Below, piece by piece: positions 24,950-34,532 of a DNA stretch of 64,000 nt. The DNA is taken from NCBI RefSeq assembly GCF_018127965.1, contig NZ_CP072349.1, forward strand, positions 433,501 through 497,500, in the 5' to 3' direction. The DNA comes from Prevotella melaninogenica (GTDB taxonomy: Bacteria; Bacteroidota; Bacteroidia; Bacteroidales; Bacteroidaceae). Under the pieces are notes generated by a model. It made no database searches. It worked only from the letters and a program-made list of their open reading frames with translations, and was not told where the DNA came from. Positions within the stretch are counted from its first letter, which is position 1, and every line of letters starts with the position of its first letter. Both the position numbers and the translations under genes were made by a program.

Positions 24950-24957
24950 TATCTTTG
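24950..24957 (+). promoter_or_regulatory. -7 box of the SPFH gene promoter
   Basis: TATCTTTG, with TTTG about 20 bases upstream as the -33 element. It places the transcript start near 24963 and rules out the longer upstream reading frame from 24812. Confidence 0.65.
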
Positions 24958-25006
24958 CAATGATAAGATACCTATTTTAGCATATACAATTATAACCTCA
25001 TTTGAT

Positions 25007-25906
25007 ATGAAATTCAATTCAAAACAAGCTAACCAACAGTATTCAAGTTTTAATCTTAAAGATTTCTTTGGTATGAATAATCCTAAAAAAATATTGCTTC
25101 CAGTAGCTCTTGTAGTCACTTTTTGTGCCCTTGGTCTTGTTTTCTTCTCGTTTGTAAACCCTTCTTACGACCAAGAAGCGGCATTAAAGATGAAGCCTAT
25201 CTTCTTTGGTAGTACGCGTGTTGCTGATGAACCAGTAAATTCAATTACACTGATTGCACCAACAACGACCGCTGTCTACTTTAATATCCTGCCACAGAAG
25301 ATGCAGTTCCAGTTTGATGATTTGCTTTCAAACGACAATACTCCACTTGATGTTAATATGTATATGATTATCCAAGTGAAGAAAGGACAGACCCCTGACT
25401 TGCTGAGGAACTATGGAGAAAACTGGTTTGAGAACTTTATCGAACCTTATTTCCGCAATAAAGTGCGTGAGTATGTATCCTCTTGTTCACCATTCGACTT
25501 GATGAGTAATCGTGAGGTTCTTGCAAAGTTCGATGACCGTATTAAGCAGTCTATGCGTCAGTATGTAGCCTCTTTGTCACGAAAGGCAAACTTCCCTATT
25601 GATATTCAGCAGGTAATTACCGACCGTGTGATGCCTAACAAGGAGCAGTTGGAGGAGATGAACAAGACTGCTGCAAGTATTCAGGCAAAGCAAACACAAG
25701 AGAAGCGTGCCGAAATGGAACTTGCACGTGCTAAGGCTGAGCGTAATAAGGCGGTGGCTGATAAGGCTTATATGACCGAACTAAACCTCTCTCCAGCACA
25801 GTTCATACAGTTGCGTGCATGGGATGTCATCGAAAAGAAGAATGGTGCTAACATAGATGTTCTCTTTGGAGGAGGTGAAACACCGATGTGGAATATCCGT
25901 AGATAG
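25007..25906 (+). CDS. SPFH/prohibitin-like membrane protein
   Basis: 299 residues from the ATG at 25007. One N-terminal membrane helix (about 28-50) is followed by an SPFH/band-7 domain and a helical, charged segment (about 195-250, KQTQEKRAEMELARAKAERN) typical of prohibitin-like oligomers. It would assemble into rings at the inner membrane. The small membrane protein gene downstream starts 45 bases later and may be co-expressed. Confidence 0.8.
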   Translation: MKFNSKQANQQYSSFNLKDFFGMNNPKKILLPVALVVTFCALGLVFFSFVNPSYDQEAALKMKPIFFGSTRVADEPVNSITLIAPTTTAVYFNILPQKMQFQFDDLLSNDNTPLDVNMYMIIQVKKGQTPDLLRNYGENWFENFIEPYFRNKVREYVSSCSPFDLMSNREVLAKFDDRIKQSMRQYVASLSRKANFPIDIQQVITDRVMPNKEQLEEMNKTAASIQAKQTQEKRAEMELARAKAERNKAVADKAYMTELNLSPAQFIQLRAWDVIEKKNGANIDVLFGGGETPMWNIRR

Positions 25907-25951
25907 GCTTCGTCTTCACCGATTGTAAATAAAGTAAGAACGCTTAGACCT

Positions 25952-26332
25952 ATGACAAAAGGTGAAATCTATCTTGTGGTACTTTCCTTTCAACTTTTTA
26001 TATTGGTAGTTATCTTCTTTGTTGTTCGAGTTGTACGCAATCCTCCAAAGAACATTATAAAGAGTTTTATTATAGTTGATGGCAATCTTTATGCCCGTTG
26101 TCAACAGGGACATATCGCACTGATTAAGCCGCCTCAGCCTATCTGTATAAAAGATATTGTTAGGATAAAGCTTAATCAGAGCATATCTTTCAATGGTAGA
26201 TTTCCTGTTGTTGTGGAAACAAAGGATGGGAAACGTGTCACGCTCTTCATCGGTGGAATCTCTCCAATGCGAGAACTCCAACGGCTTCGAGAAGAACTAT
26301 TAGCAAGCGAGTTTGATGGAGAAATCTATTGA
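25952..26332 (+). CDS. Small membrane-anchored protein
   Basis: 126 residues. One strong hydrophobic segment at 7-28 (LVVLSFQLFILVVIFFVV) is followed by a beta-rich soluble domain with KDGKRVTLFIGG. There is no family I recognise. It follows the SPFH gene and precedes a minisatellite, without a terminator in between. It could assist the SPFH protein, by position only. Confidence 0.6.
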   Translation: MTKGEIYLVVLSFQLFILVVIFFVVRVVRNPPKNIIKSFIIVDGNLYARCQQGHIALIKPPQPICIKDIVRIKLNQSISFNGRFPVVVETKDGKRVTLFIGGISPMRELQRLREELLASEFDGEIY

Positions 26333-26336
26333 ATTA

Positions 26337-26620
26337 TGCTTATGGCTGTTGGGTGATGGTTGTTGATTGTTGGGTGATGATTGTTGGGTGATGATGTAAA
26401 GTGCGCATCTGAGGGAACATGTTTGGCTGTTGGGTGATGGGTGATGATTATTGGGTGATGATGTAAAGTGCGCATCCGAGGGAACATGTTTGGCTGTTGG
26501 CTGATGACTGTTGGGTGATGATGTAAAGTGCGCATCCGAGGGAACATGTTTGGTTATTGGCTGTTGGGTGTTGATTGTTAGGTGATGATGTAAAGTGCGC
26601 ATTCGAGGGAACATGTTTAA
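26337..26620. repeat. Minisatellite of 60-67-bp units, four copies
   Basis: A conserved 35-bp block beginning GATGATGTAAAGTGCGCATC occurs at 26390, 26457, 26517 and 26584. Between the blocks lie variable TGTTGGGTGATG runs. A fifth, diverged block is at about 46164-46211. The minus strand happens to stay open for 118 codons here, which I regard as a by-product. Confidence 0.85.
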
Positions 26621-26627
26621 TAAATAA

Positions 26628-26662
26628 AAAGAGGTGATTGCCATGCTGGTAACCACCTCTTT
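26628..26662. terminator. Bidirectional terminator
   Basis: AAAGAGGTG pairs with CACCTCTTT around a 17-base loop that can itself pair; A- and T-runs flank both sides. It serves the genes converging from 25952 and 26755. Confidence 0.75.
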
Positions 26663-26754
26663 ATTTCTTTATACCATGTAGATTATAGCCTGATAGAGTA
26701 GTTTTATACGTACTATAGTCAAGCTTAAGCTAATCTATCTCTTGTTTTGTAGAC

Positions 26755-27708
26755 TTATTTTAGCTTAGCCTCAAGGTTCTTCAGCATGTCAACAGTCATA
26801 GCGTCGAGATCATACTGAGGGCTCCAATCCCATTCAGCGCGTGCGCAACTGTCGTCAAGACTGTCTGGCCAACTGTCAGCAATACCCTGCTTGAGTGGGT
26901 CTATGTCGTATTCCATCTCAAAGTCAGGCTTGTAACGCTTGATAGCATTGAAGATTTCTTCAGGGTCGAAGCTCATAGAAGCAATGTTGAAACCATTGCG
27001 ATGAACCAAACGAGTTGGGTCAGCTTCCATCAATGAGATAGCTGCGTGCAAGCCATCTGGCATGTACATCATGTCCATCAGTGTTCCCTTCTTGATAGGA
27101 CACACGAACTTCTCACCACGAACAGCAGCGTAATAGATGTCAACTGCATAGTCAGTAGTACCGCCACCTGGAGGAGTTACGTAGGAAATCAAACCAGGGA
27201 AACGTACTGAACGGGTATCAACACCATACTTCTTAAAGTAGTAGTCGCTGAGCAACTCTGTGGTAACCTTTGATACACCATAGATTGTACCAGGGCGTTG
27301 AACAGTGTCCTGTGGCGTCTTTGTGTGAGGTGTACTCAAACCGAATGATCCGATAGAACTTGGAGTAAAGACCGCACAGTTGTTCTCACGTGCTATTTCC
27401 AAGATGTTCCACAGACCGTCAATACCGATTTTCCAGGCCAGTTGCGGCTTCTTTTCTGCTACTACAGAGAGTAATGCGGCAAGGTTGTAGATGGTGTCAA
27501 TGTTGTATTTTTTAACAACATCGGCAATCATCTCTGGGTTAGTAACGTCGGCCTCTGCTGATGGACCGCTTTCTTTCAGTTCACCTTTAGGTTCTGCTCC
27601 TTTAATGTAACCAGCAACAATGCTGTCGTTTCCATAACGTTTTCTAAGTTCTCGGGTAAGCTCTGAGCCGATTTGACCTGTAGAGCCTATAACCAATACA
27701 TTTTTCAT
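26755..27708 (-). CDS. tdh: L-threonine 3-dehydrogenase, short-chain (epimerase-like) type
   Basis: 317 residues from the ATG at 27708; the frame extends to 27771 but the shorter start gives the usual MKNVLVIGSTGQIGSELTREL beginning. It has the NAD-binding GSTGQIGS and the catalytic Tyr-Lys pair in TIYGVSKVTTELL. This family converts L-threonine to 2-amino-3-oxobutyrate, and the divergent neighbour encodes the next enzyme, which supports the call over a sugar epimerase. Confidence 0.88.
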   Translation of the reverse strand: MKNVLVIGSTGQIGSELTRELRKRYGNDSIVAGYIKGAEPKGELKESGPSAEADVTNPEMIADVVKKYNIDTIYNLAALLSVVAEKKPQLAWKIGIDGLWNILEIARENNCAVFTPSSIGSFGLSTPHTKTPQDTVQRPGTIYGVSKVTTELLSDYYFKKYGVDTRSVRFPGLISYVTPPGGGTTDYAVDIYYAAVRGEKFVCPIKKGTLMDMMYMPDGLHAAISLMEADPTRLVHRNGFNIASMSFDPEEIFNAIKRYKPDFEMEYDIDPLKQGIADSWPDSLDDSCARAEWDWSPQYDLDAMTVDMLKNLEAKLK

Positions 27709-27887
27709 AAATATTGTTAAGCTTAAATATAACTGGTTGCAAAGTAAGCATATTTTTTGTTGATAACACACTATTAGGTATTAAAATTATTAAAAAATTA
27801 AGTCATCACGTAAAAAAAAACTCCTTAACGTCCTTTTTCTCATTTTTTATAAGTTACTTTGCCTACTAATAAATAAAATCTAATGTT

Positions 27888-29075
27888 ATGTACGGTAAGA
27901 TGAAAGAACATCTCAGTAATGCACTTGCTGAGATTAAAGAAGCAGGACTTTACAAAGAAGAAAGAATCATTGAGAGTCCTCAAAGTGCAGCAATCGAAGT
28001 AAAAGGTAAGGAAGTTTTGAACTTCTGTGCTAACAATTATCTTGGTCTTTCTAATCATCCACGTTTGATAGAAGGTGCTAAGAAGATGATGGATAAACGA
28101 GGATTCGGTATGTCCTCTGTTCGTTTTATCTGTGGAACACAGGACAGCCACAAGGAACTTGAGGCTGCTATCTCTGATTACTTCAAGACTGAAGACACTA
28201 TTCTCTATGCTGCTTGCTTTGACGCTAATGGTGGAGTCTTTGAGCCATTGCTCACAGATCAAGATGCTATTATCTCTGACGCACTCAACCACGCCTCTAT
28301 TATTGATGGTGTACGCCTTTGTAAAGCGAAGCGTTATCGCTATGCAAATGCTGACATGGCAGACCTTGAGCGTTGTCTACAGGAGTCACAGGAACAGCGT
28401 TTCCGTATCATCGTTACGGATGGTGTGTTCTCAATGGATGGTAACGTTGCTCCAGTTGACAAGATCTGTGACCTCGCTGAGATGTATAATGCCCTCGTGA
28501 TGGTTGATGAGTCTCACTCTGCTGGTGTCGTTGGTGCTACTGGTCATGGTGTAAGCGAACTCTGTAAGACCTATGATCGTGTGGATATCTACACAGGTAC
28601 ACTCGGTAAAGCATTTGGTGGTGCACTCGGAGGATTTACTACTGGTCGCAAGGAAATCATTGACATGCTTCGTCAGCGCAGTCGTCCATACCTCTTCTCT
28701 AACTCACTTGCACCTTGTATTATCGGTGCCAGCCTTGAAGTATTCAAGATGTTGAAGGAGAGTAATGAACTTCATGACAAGCTTGTTGAGAACGTTAACT
28801 ACTTCCGTGATAAGATGATGGCTGCTGGTTTTGATATTAAACCAACCCAGAGTGCTATCTGTGCGGTAATGCTTTACGATGCAAAGTTGTCTCAGGTATA
28901 TGCAGCTAAGCTTCTTGAAGAGGGTATCTATGTAACTGGTTTCTATTATCCTGTAGTACCAAAGGGCGAGGCTCGTATTCGTGTTCAGCTCTCTGCTGGT
29001 CATAATCGTGAGCAACTTGACAAGTGTATTAACGCTTTCATCAAGATTGGTAAGGAACTTGGTGTGTTGAAATAA
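27888..29075 (+). CDS. kbl: 2-amino-3-ketobutyrate CoA ligase (glycine C-acetyltransferase)
   Basis: 395 residues, a PLP enzyme that splits 2-amino-3-oxobutyrate with CoA into glycine and acetyl-CoA. Family blocks: NFCANNYLGLSNHPRL, VDESHSAGVVG and the PLP lysine in TGTLGKAFGGALGG. Divergent from tdh with 179 bases between. Acetyl-CoA produced here can feed pta-ackA, also in this window. Confidence 0.95.
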   Translation: MYGKMKEHLSNALAEIKEAGLYKEERIIESPQSAAIEVKGKEVLNFCANNYLGLSNHPRLIEGAKKMMDKRGFGMSSVRFICGTQDSHKELEAAISDYFKTEDTILYAACFDANGGVFEPLLTDQDAIISDALNHASIIDGVRLCKAKRYRYANADMADLERCLQESQEQRFRIIVTDGVFSMDGNVAPVDKICDLAEMYNALVMVDESHSAGVVGATGHGVSELCKTYDRVDIYTGTLGKAFGGALGGFTTGRKEIIDMLRQRSRPYLFSNSLAPCIIGASLEVFKMLKESNELHDKLVENVNYFRDKMMAAGFDIKPTQSAICAVMLYDAKLSQVYAAKLLEEGIYVTGFYYPVVPKGEARIRVQLSAGHNREQLDKCINAFIKIGKELGVLK

Positions 29076-29102
29076 TCTACTTGTAGACACTGATTAGTAG
29101 TT

Positions 29103-29160
29103 AGCACCATTGGTGCTCGGCGTCAGCACGTGTGGTGCTGTTGGTAAGCACCATATGTGC
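29103..29160. repeat. GCACCATTGGTGC palindromes, cluster 3
   Basis: Variants GCACCATTGGTGC, GCACGTGTGGTGC and GCACCATATGTGC in a row just after kbl and before the terminator. Confidence 0.8.
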
Positions 29161-29190
29161 GGAGTACGAATAGATTATTAAAAGATAGAA

Positions 29191-29224
29191 AAAGAGCGAG
29201 TGCCGGAATAGGTACTCGCTCTTT
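29191..29224. terminator. Bidirectional terminator between kbl and the C10 protease gene
   Basis: AAAGAGCGAGT pairs with ACTCGCTCTTT around a short loop extended by CC/GG. T- and A-runs on both sides fit convergent genes. Confidence 0.85.
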
Positions 29225-29240
29225 ATTATAGGATAGTTGC

Positions 29241-31883
29241 TTATCGGATAACGCTTGTGTAACCACCACTTTGTGTGATGATGCGTACCACGTAGGTTCC
29301 TTTTGGAATAGAGAGGGTAAGATTATCGGTGCCATTCGCAGCACTGCTTGCTACCAACATACCATTCATACCATATACCTCCACACGCTTCAAGTCCAGC
29401 TGTTTTACGTGTAAGCGTCCGTCAACAAACTGTAATGTAGGTTTAATATGTATATCTTCCACACCATTTGCTACATCATCAGGGTATCTGTCGTATGGTC
29501 CATTGATGAGGGAAAGGTAAGGTGACGTTGTCGAAATTGGTAATAAGTCGACATTCCTACCATCCACCACACCAAACAATGCCACTCGATAGCGTCGGTT
29601 ATTGATGAGTTTCTCGGTCTTTGGATTAATCCAGTCGCTGGTTATTATTGCCATATTATCAGCCTGTGTGAGGTCTACCTGTATCGGATTCTTTGTCACT
29701 TGGATAGACATACCTGTCACAGTGTCGATAAGATAGAGCGTCAGACCACCCTTGTAATGTACGTTCTCTGCAAGAGTGGCAATACATGCGACTCTGAAGG
29801 TTGGACTTTTTGATACATCAAAGTTCTCCATTGGGACACTTCCTTCCTCGTTATCTTGCGTATAAACAGTCGCTTTTGAGAAGATACCAGCCTGACTCTT
29901 TTCCTCAATCGTCAGTGTATAAGGTTCTTGTGAAGGCATCTCACGCACCGGATAGCTTATATTGTCGGTATTAGTGATGGTCGTGCGTAAGTGATAAGTA
30001 CCCGAGGCAATGTCGTAAGGAAGGTTGAACGGCAGTCTAACACGCTTGGTTGTGAAGGTATCAAAGTCTATTGTTCCTGCAGTTTCAGTGGTATATACTA
30101 CCTTATTATCATTGTTAATTAGTTCCACCTTTACGGTTCCATAGAAGATATTAGCATCCAGCTTGCGGATGTCCAGACGGAGTACATTCGGCTCACCTAA
30201 CATCACTTTGTTGTCTAACTTAGGTTCGGCTGTGAGCTGGAAGGTCGGCTTTTCCGTTGGCAACTCTAAGTAAGTTATCTTACTGTTCTCAACCTTCATC
30301 ACGATACGAGGGGCAGTCTTCATTCTTGCCCAAGCGCCTAACGTGCCATCTTCCAGCATTCGTGCAGCAATAGGATAGAGTGAATAGGTGCCATTAGTCA
30401 ATGACTTAAAGTCGAGTGTGAAGGTTACCTTATCAGTAATCACACCTCCAGAAATCCACTCACCATCGTTAAAGACAAACCGCTCTTTGCTGAATATCTT
30501 CCTTCCGTCCTGTCCGTAAGGTGTTACCTTTACCAGTTTGCCCTCTTGGTCATAGATACCTAAACCGATGTCGCCCACAAGAACAGTATTAGCCTGGTTG
30601 ATAAACCCTGTATACATCACCTTTGATGCATCGGATGTTGTGGTAGGAGCATCCCCTACGAACGCCATCATACCATCGTTGTTAAACTTGATATTAGGCG
30701 ACTGATACGCTATATCATCATCAATCTTAGGCGTATTAGGTTTGTTGGGATGTATTGCAATGACATGAAGTCTAAGGTTGAAGCTATGCTGTGCGCCGTT
30801 AAACTCACTACCTGTAGACGTTACACTCAAGGTAGCAAGTGAGTAATAGCCATTTGCTTGACCATTCCATCCAAAGTTCATGTGGAACCTATCCTCTTCA
30901 TCAAAGCCATCGCAAACCCACGCATGACCACCTCCAGTCTTCGAATCACCAGATATGTAGAGTGGAAACCCATTGCGGAGCTCATTCTTTACAATCTCGA
31001 TAAAGTTATCAACACCCTCGTTTGCTCTTGTTACCATTGAGGCATCATAGTCGAAGTAATTGCACAAAGCACGCTCAGCCATATAACTCTGCGTACCACT
31101 TGCCCTATCCGTGTATTGCATATTGGTTGCAATACCCACATCATTCATCAACAAAGCTACTGCATCTTCCTGCTTTGTAGTAACGTTTCTGCGGTTATAA
31201 TCAGGCAACATATTGTCCCAGTCGTAGTGTGACTTTGTGAAATCGGCTGAACGAACAGTGTTATCAAACTTCACCGTGTAGCTTTCTTGTCCCTTACCTT
31301 GTGCTGGCCATTTATGGTAATACATTACCTGTGCAACCGCAGTAGCCACACACCCCGTTACATATTGGGTCTGCTTGCTGTAGGGATAGTCCTGTCCCCA
31401 CTTGCTTTTTAGCAAAGGTTGCACAGCATCAGCTGCTTTTGTTGCTGCTCCTGCACGTGTGGTAAGCGTCTTATTCTTGCCCAACTCCTCATACACCTGT
31501 CGATAGGAATCGAAGAGATAACGTGCTTCTGGGTTGAGGTTGTTCATATCAAGTGAAGCCTCGTGGCTGTAGGCTAACACCTTTCCCATCTTATCATCGC
31601 CCGCAACGACTACAAAACCTTTGCCTGCATCATCGTTGAAGACATAGTAAGGTTGCTGTGTTGCTGTTGCTGCAGCACGCGTTTTTACGTTTAGGGCAGC
31701 CTTCTTGCTGACATTTACATACGTTCTTGCTATGCTTAAAGCAGTGTTGAAATCAACATTGCCAGCATAGTTTGCTGATACAGAAAGTAGGAGGGAAAGA
31801 ATGAGAAAACTTCTTCTCAATAGGTTGTTATGTGCTGAAAACACAGTCTTTTTGCTATTAATTTGAAATATGGAATATGTCAT
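29241..31883 (-). CDS. Secreted C10 cysteine protease (streptopain/interpain-like) with type IX tail
   Basis: 880 residues. Signal segment at about 22-40, then an inhibitory propeptide-like part (VDFNTALSIARTYVNVSKK, FNDDAGKGFVVVAGDD). The peptidase domain has the nucleophile C178 in YVTGCVATAVAQVMYYHKWP and H320 in GGGHAWVCDGF. Residues about 400-790 are beta-sandwich repeats, and the last ~70 (VEVYGMNGMLVASS, GTYVVRIITQSG) look like a type IX sorting tail. Expected to be exported and attached or released outside; related Prevotella proteases attack host proteins, including complement in the interpain A case. Confidence 0.9.
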   Translation of the reverse strand: MTYSIFQINSKKTVFSAHNNLLRRSFLILSLLLSVSANYAGNVDFNTALSIARTYVNVSKKAALNVKTRAAATATQQPYYVFNDDAGKGFVVVAGDDKMGKVLAYSHEASLDMNNLNPEARYLFDSYRQVYEELGKNKTLTTRAGAATKAADAVQPLLKSKWGQDYPYSKQTQYVTGCVATAVAQVMYYHKWPAQGKGQESYTVKFDNTVRSADFTKSHYDWDNMLPDYNRRNVTTKQEDAVALLMNDVGIATNMQYTDRASGTQSYMAERALCNYFDYDASMVTRANEGVDNFIEIVKNELRNGFPLYISGDSKTGGGHAWVCDGFDEEDRFHMNFGWNGQANGYYSLATLSVTSTGSEFNGAQHSFNLRLHVIAIHPNKPNTPKIDDDIAYQSPNIKFNNDGMMAFVGDAPTTTSDASKVMYTGFINQANTVLVGDIGLGIYDQEGKLVKVTPYGQDGRKIFSKERFVFNDGEWISGGVITDKVTFTLDFKSLTNGTYSLYPIAARMLEDGTLGAWARMKTAPRIVMKVENSKITYLELPTEKPTFQLTAEPKLDNKVMLGEPNVLRLDIRKLDANIFYGTVKVELINNDNKVVYTTETAGTIDFDTFTTKRVRLPFNLPYDIASGTYHLRTTITNTDNISYPVREMPSQEPYTLTIEEKSQAGIFSKATVYTQDNEEGSVPMENFDVSKSPTFRVACIATLAENVHYKGGLTLYLIDTVTGMSIQVTKNPIQVDLTQADNMAIITSDWINPKTEKLINNRRYRVALFGVVDGRNVDLLPISTTSPYLSLINGPYDRYPDDVANGVEDIHIKPTLQFVDGRLHVKQLDLKRVEVYGMNGMLVASSAANGTDNLTLSIPKGTYVVRIITQSGGYTSVIR

Positions 31884-32590
31884 ATCAGGTTTATACCAAT
31901 GAATTATAGACTACAAAGGTACACTATTTTTGTCATATAAGCCCTATTTTTTCGATTTTTTCTATATAAATGTAGGAATGGATTGGACCTTAATATATTG
32001 ATATAGGGTTGATATTAATGTGTAATCAGGTGTTAAGACTTATATACTTGCATGGTATTTTTATCTCAAATTGATACTATGTCAATCCGCAATCTACAAA
32101 TAACTTATTCCTATTAGCCTAATTAGGCTAATAGGTCCAATAGGGTTAATAGGGCTAATTGTTTGTTGTTTTGTCATAATTTTTCATATCGTGATTTTAA
32201 AGACATGCTCTTTAAGCCTCTAAAAGACGCCCTTTTGGCTTGCAAAAGGTGCCCTTTAAGCCCCTTACTAACGCCCTTTTGAAGTCCAATTAAGCACCTT
32301 TTATTTTGCTGCTTTATAACTGGTTGATTTCCTTTAGGTTACAAATCTATCTCTTACTCGTGTTTTTGTCCTTATTTATAGATATTTTGTTTGAAATTAT
32401 GTAATGATTTTTCAAAGTTTTGTCGGTGGATTTTTGAGTATTAAAAAGAAACGGTTTCTGTGTTGGAGGATGAGAAAAGAATAGATAGTTAATGGTATTG
32501 CCTATATCTTTATATAGCCTATTTGTTTATGTTTTATTGCAAATGAAAACGCAGTAAAACATAAATGAAAATCGAATTCAGTTGATAGCG
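31884..32590. other. Intergenic region carrying MITE-related copy C
   Basis: No gene is visible. Apart from the repeat, it contains the promoter side of the protease gene (about 31900-31960) and AT-rich DNA (32430-32590) downstream of the lipoprotein gene. Confidence 0.6.
32101..32430 (-). repeat. MITE-related core copy C (inverted), with 26-bp palindrome
   Basis: Reverse-complement copy of the B type. It includes the same 26-bp palindrome (32110-32135) and the same sequence between core and palindrome, with the five 22-bp quasi-repeats in its core. The outer 6944-type ends are missing. Confidence 0.75.
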
Positions 32591-33280
32591 TTAGAAAGTA
32601 ATCTGCTTATTGATCTTTCCTTTATACGTGTTGATACTTAAATAGATGGAATCCTTCTGCTTAAAACCACTCAAAGGAATACTTGTAAAGACACGTCTGC
32701 TATAGTATTCGGGTACTCCATTTTGGTGATGATGTAGTCGAAGATAAAACACTCGTCCGCCATTAGGTAGGTTTTTTACGGAATCACAGACGATAGCTAA
32801 GGTCTGAACAGCCTTTTCGTCTTCTGTTTTTCCTGTCTTTAAGTTAAGGGTAAGATTCAAATACTTATGATTCTTGCTTATCCAGAGGCTTTCAAAAACA
32901 ACTGGGTCGGTGTACACAATGGGTAAGTCAAGTGCCAAACGGGGGTGTAAGACAGCAACAGGACTAATGGCAAAAGACGATGTTATGCCATTTTCCACCT
33001 TATTATAATAGAGTAAGGCACGGTAAGTAGTGTCGGGTCTTTTTGCCCATTGTTCTTTTACTGCAGGTTTTAAGGTCAGTTGTGTTCCGTCATCAGTAGT
33101 TGCAGAAGCGAAAGCTGATAGCTCGTTGGTCCTTGCTTCAACAAAGTCGGTATGTAGATAAGATAGTTCGCTGTCGCCTGTCTCATAGAAGTCATGCTCA
33201 CAGGCACTGACTATGAGTAACGACATGACTGCCGTTATCATAGTCAATAGTCTGTAGAAAGTCTTTCTGAACCAGTCCAC
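32591..33280 (-). CDS. Lipoprotein, NigD-like
   Basis: 229 residues. The N-terminus ends in a lipobox, LLIVSACEHDF, so residue C27 should be lipidated. The remainder is beta-rich, with VFYLRLHHHQNGVPEYYSRR and SLWISKNHKYLNLTLNLKTG, which resembles NigD-like lipoproteins of Bacteroidales. It starts six bases after the acyltransferase stop, so it is in the same operon. Precise function unknown. Confidence 0.75.
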   Translation of the reverse strand: MDWFRKTFYRLLTMITAVMSLLIVSACEHDFYETGDSELSYLHTDFVEARTNELSAFASATTDDGTQLTLKPAVKEQWAKRPDTTYRALLYYNKVENGITSSFAISPVAVLHPRLALDLPIVYTDPVVFESLWISKNHKYLNLTLNLKTGKTEDEKAVQTLAIVCDSVKNLPNGGRVFYLRLHHHQNGVPEYYSRRVFTSIPLSGFKQKDSIYLSINTYKGKINKQITF

Positions 33281-33286
33281 GTTGTG

Positions 33287-34486
33287 TTATTTCTTAAAGG
33301 TGAGACGATTTAGAAGTGATTTAAATCTGCCGCTTTCTGATGATGCAGCAATGTAATTCTTTGCAGGATAAGCATACTGTGTCAACAGACAAGTGCGTAA
33401 GAACTTATCATCACGGTTCTCAATGTCAATCTTCTCAATCTGACCATCGAGGTAAGTGTTAAAGTTCTGGTAGTCTTCCACTGTATAATACTCTTCGTAA
33501 ACACGTGTATCCTGAATCATATCCAGTGCCACGTAGTTGATAGGATAGAGTTTGTAGTTACTGTGGATTTGGTGATCGATATGTGCTGCAATCGTATCGA
33601 AGAGCTTGTTCTTCGGCAGTTCCTCATCTACTGTGTCAAGCCATTCGTCAATACATGGTGCACATTTGTAGAAGATATGTCCCTTGTAGCCCTTGATTCC
33701 TACTAACATACTCTCGAGATCGTCCTCTGCGGTCTTCTTCCAATAAGGTAAATCACGACGCAATTGATACTCACGTGCCTTGAGATAATCGCATGGATCG
33801 TACTCGTAAGAGATAGCTAATGGCACGATGTGGAGCTGTTTCAGACGTTCGATGATAGTGCCTTCGCCACCCATAGCCATCATCTTCAAGATCGCAGGTT
33901 GGGTAAGGTCGTTTGAATTCTTCGCTCTTCCCTGTCGTTGAGCAATCCATACATTGTCATTCTTCTCAGCAATAGCGAAGTGGATATACTCTGACATACG
34001 CTTGCTTGCACGGAGCATCTCAACCGAATGGAGGGCACGCTCTACAGTAAATGACTTGTTGATACGCACCAAGTCACGCACCCAATCCTGCGAAAGGAGG
34101 TTGTCACCGATAGCAATCTCACAAGTAGTGGCAAAGCCAACATCCATGAGAAGCTTGTCGAGGAAAGCAGAATCGAGCACAATGTCGCGATGGTTGCTGA
34201 CGAAGGTATAACGTTTGCGTGTATCGATATTGACTGCATCCATGCTACAGCCTAAGCTCAACTCCGTGACAAGACGCTGGAGGAAAGGATAGCAGAATGT
34301 TTTTTGGAATTCAAGATTTGTCTTGCAGGCGTGCATCTTCTTTGCTATCGCCTCTGCTGGAACATCAGGGTAGAGATACGCCAGCACCATTTGAAACTGC
34401 TTATCAGCAAGAATCCTATCATAGACTGCCGGTAGTTCTTCCGGTTCAAACGGACGGATAGGGTCAAACTCTGATGGTATTTTCAT
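33287..34486 (-). CDS. Acyltransferase (PlsC-like)
   Basis: 399 residues. The acyltransferase motif appears as FVSNHRDIVLDSAFL (about 113-127), an NHxD variant with the aspartate in place; GGEGTIIERLKQLHIVPLAISYEYDP matches the later substrate-binding block. No N-terminal membrane helix is obvious. It probably transfers fatty acyl chains to a lipid precursor. A lipoprotein gene follows immediately. Confidence 0.75.
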   Translation of the reverse strand: MKIPSEFDPIRPFEPEELPAVYDRILADKQFQMVLAYLYPDVPAEAIAKKMHACKTNLEFQKTFCYPFLQRLVTELSLGCSMDAVNIDTRKRYTFVSNHRDIVLDSAFLDKLLMDVGFATTCEIAIGDNLLSQDWVRDLVRINKSFTVERALHSVEMLRASKRMSEYIHFAIAEKNDNVWIAQRQGRAKNSNDLTQPAILKMMAMGGEGTIIERLKQLHIVPLAISYEYDPCDYLKAREYQLRRDLPYWKKTAEDDLESMLVGIKGYKGHIFYKCAPCIDEWLDTVDEELPKNKLFDTIAAHIDHQIHSNYKLYPINYVALDMIQDTRVYEEYYTVEDYQNFNTYLDGQIEKIDIENRDDKFLRTCLLTQYAYPAKNYIAASSESGRFKSLLNRLTFKK

Positions 34487-34532
34487 AATCGTAAAAATTA
34501 ATTTGTTTCTATTTTATGTCTTATTGCATGTC

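Noticed and set aside
24812..25006. 65-residue N-terminal extension of the SPFH protein
   Set aside because: The promoter box at 24950 lies inside it, so the start must be at 25007.
26300..26656. 118-codon minus-strand frame with repeated KHVPSDAHFTSSPNNHHPT-like peptide
   Set aside because: It is made wholly by the intergenic minisatellite and lacks a promoter; its repeats reflect DNA repeats, not a selected protein.
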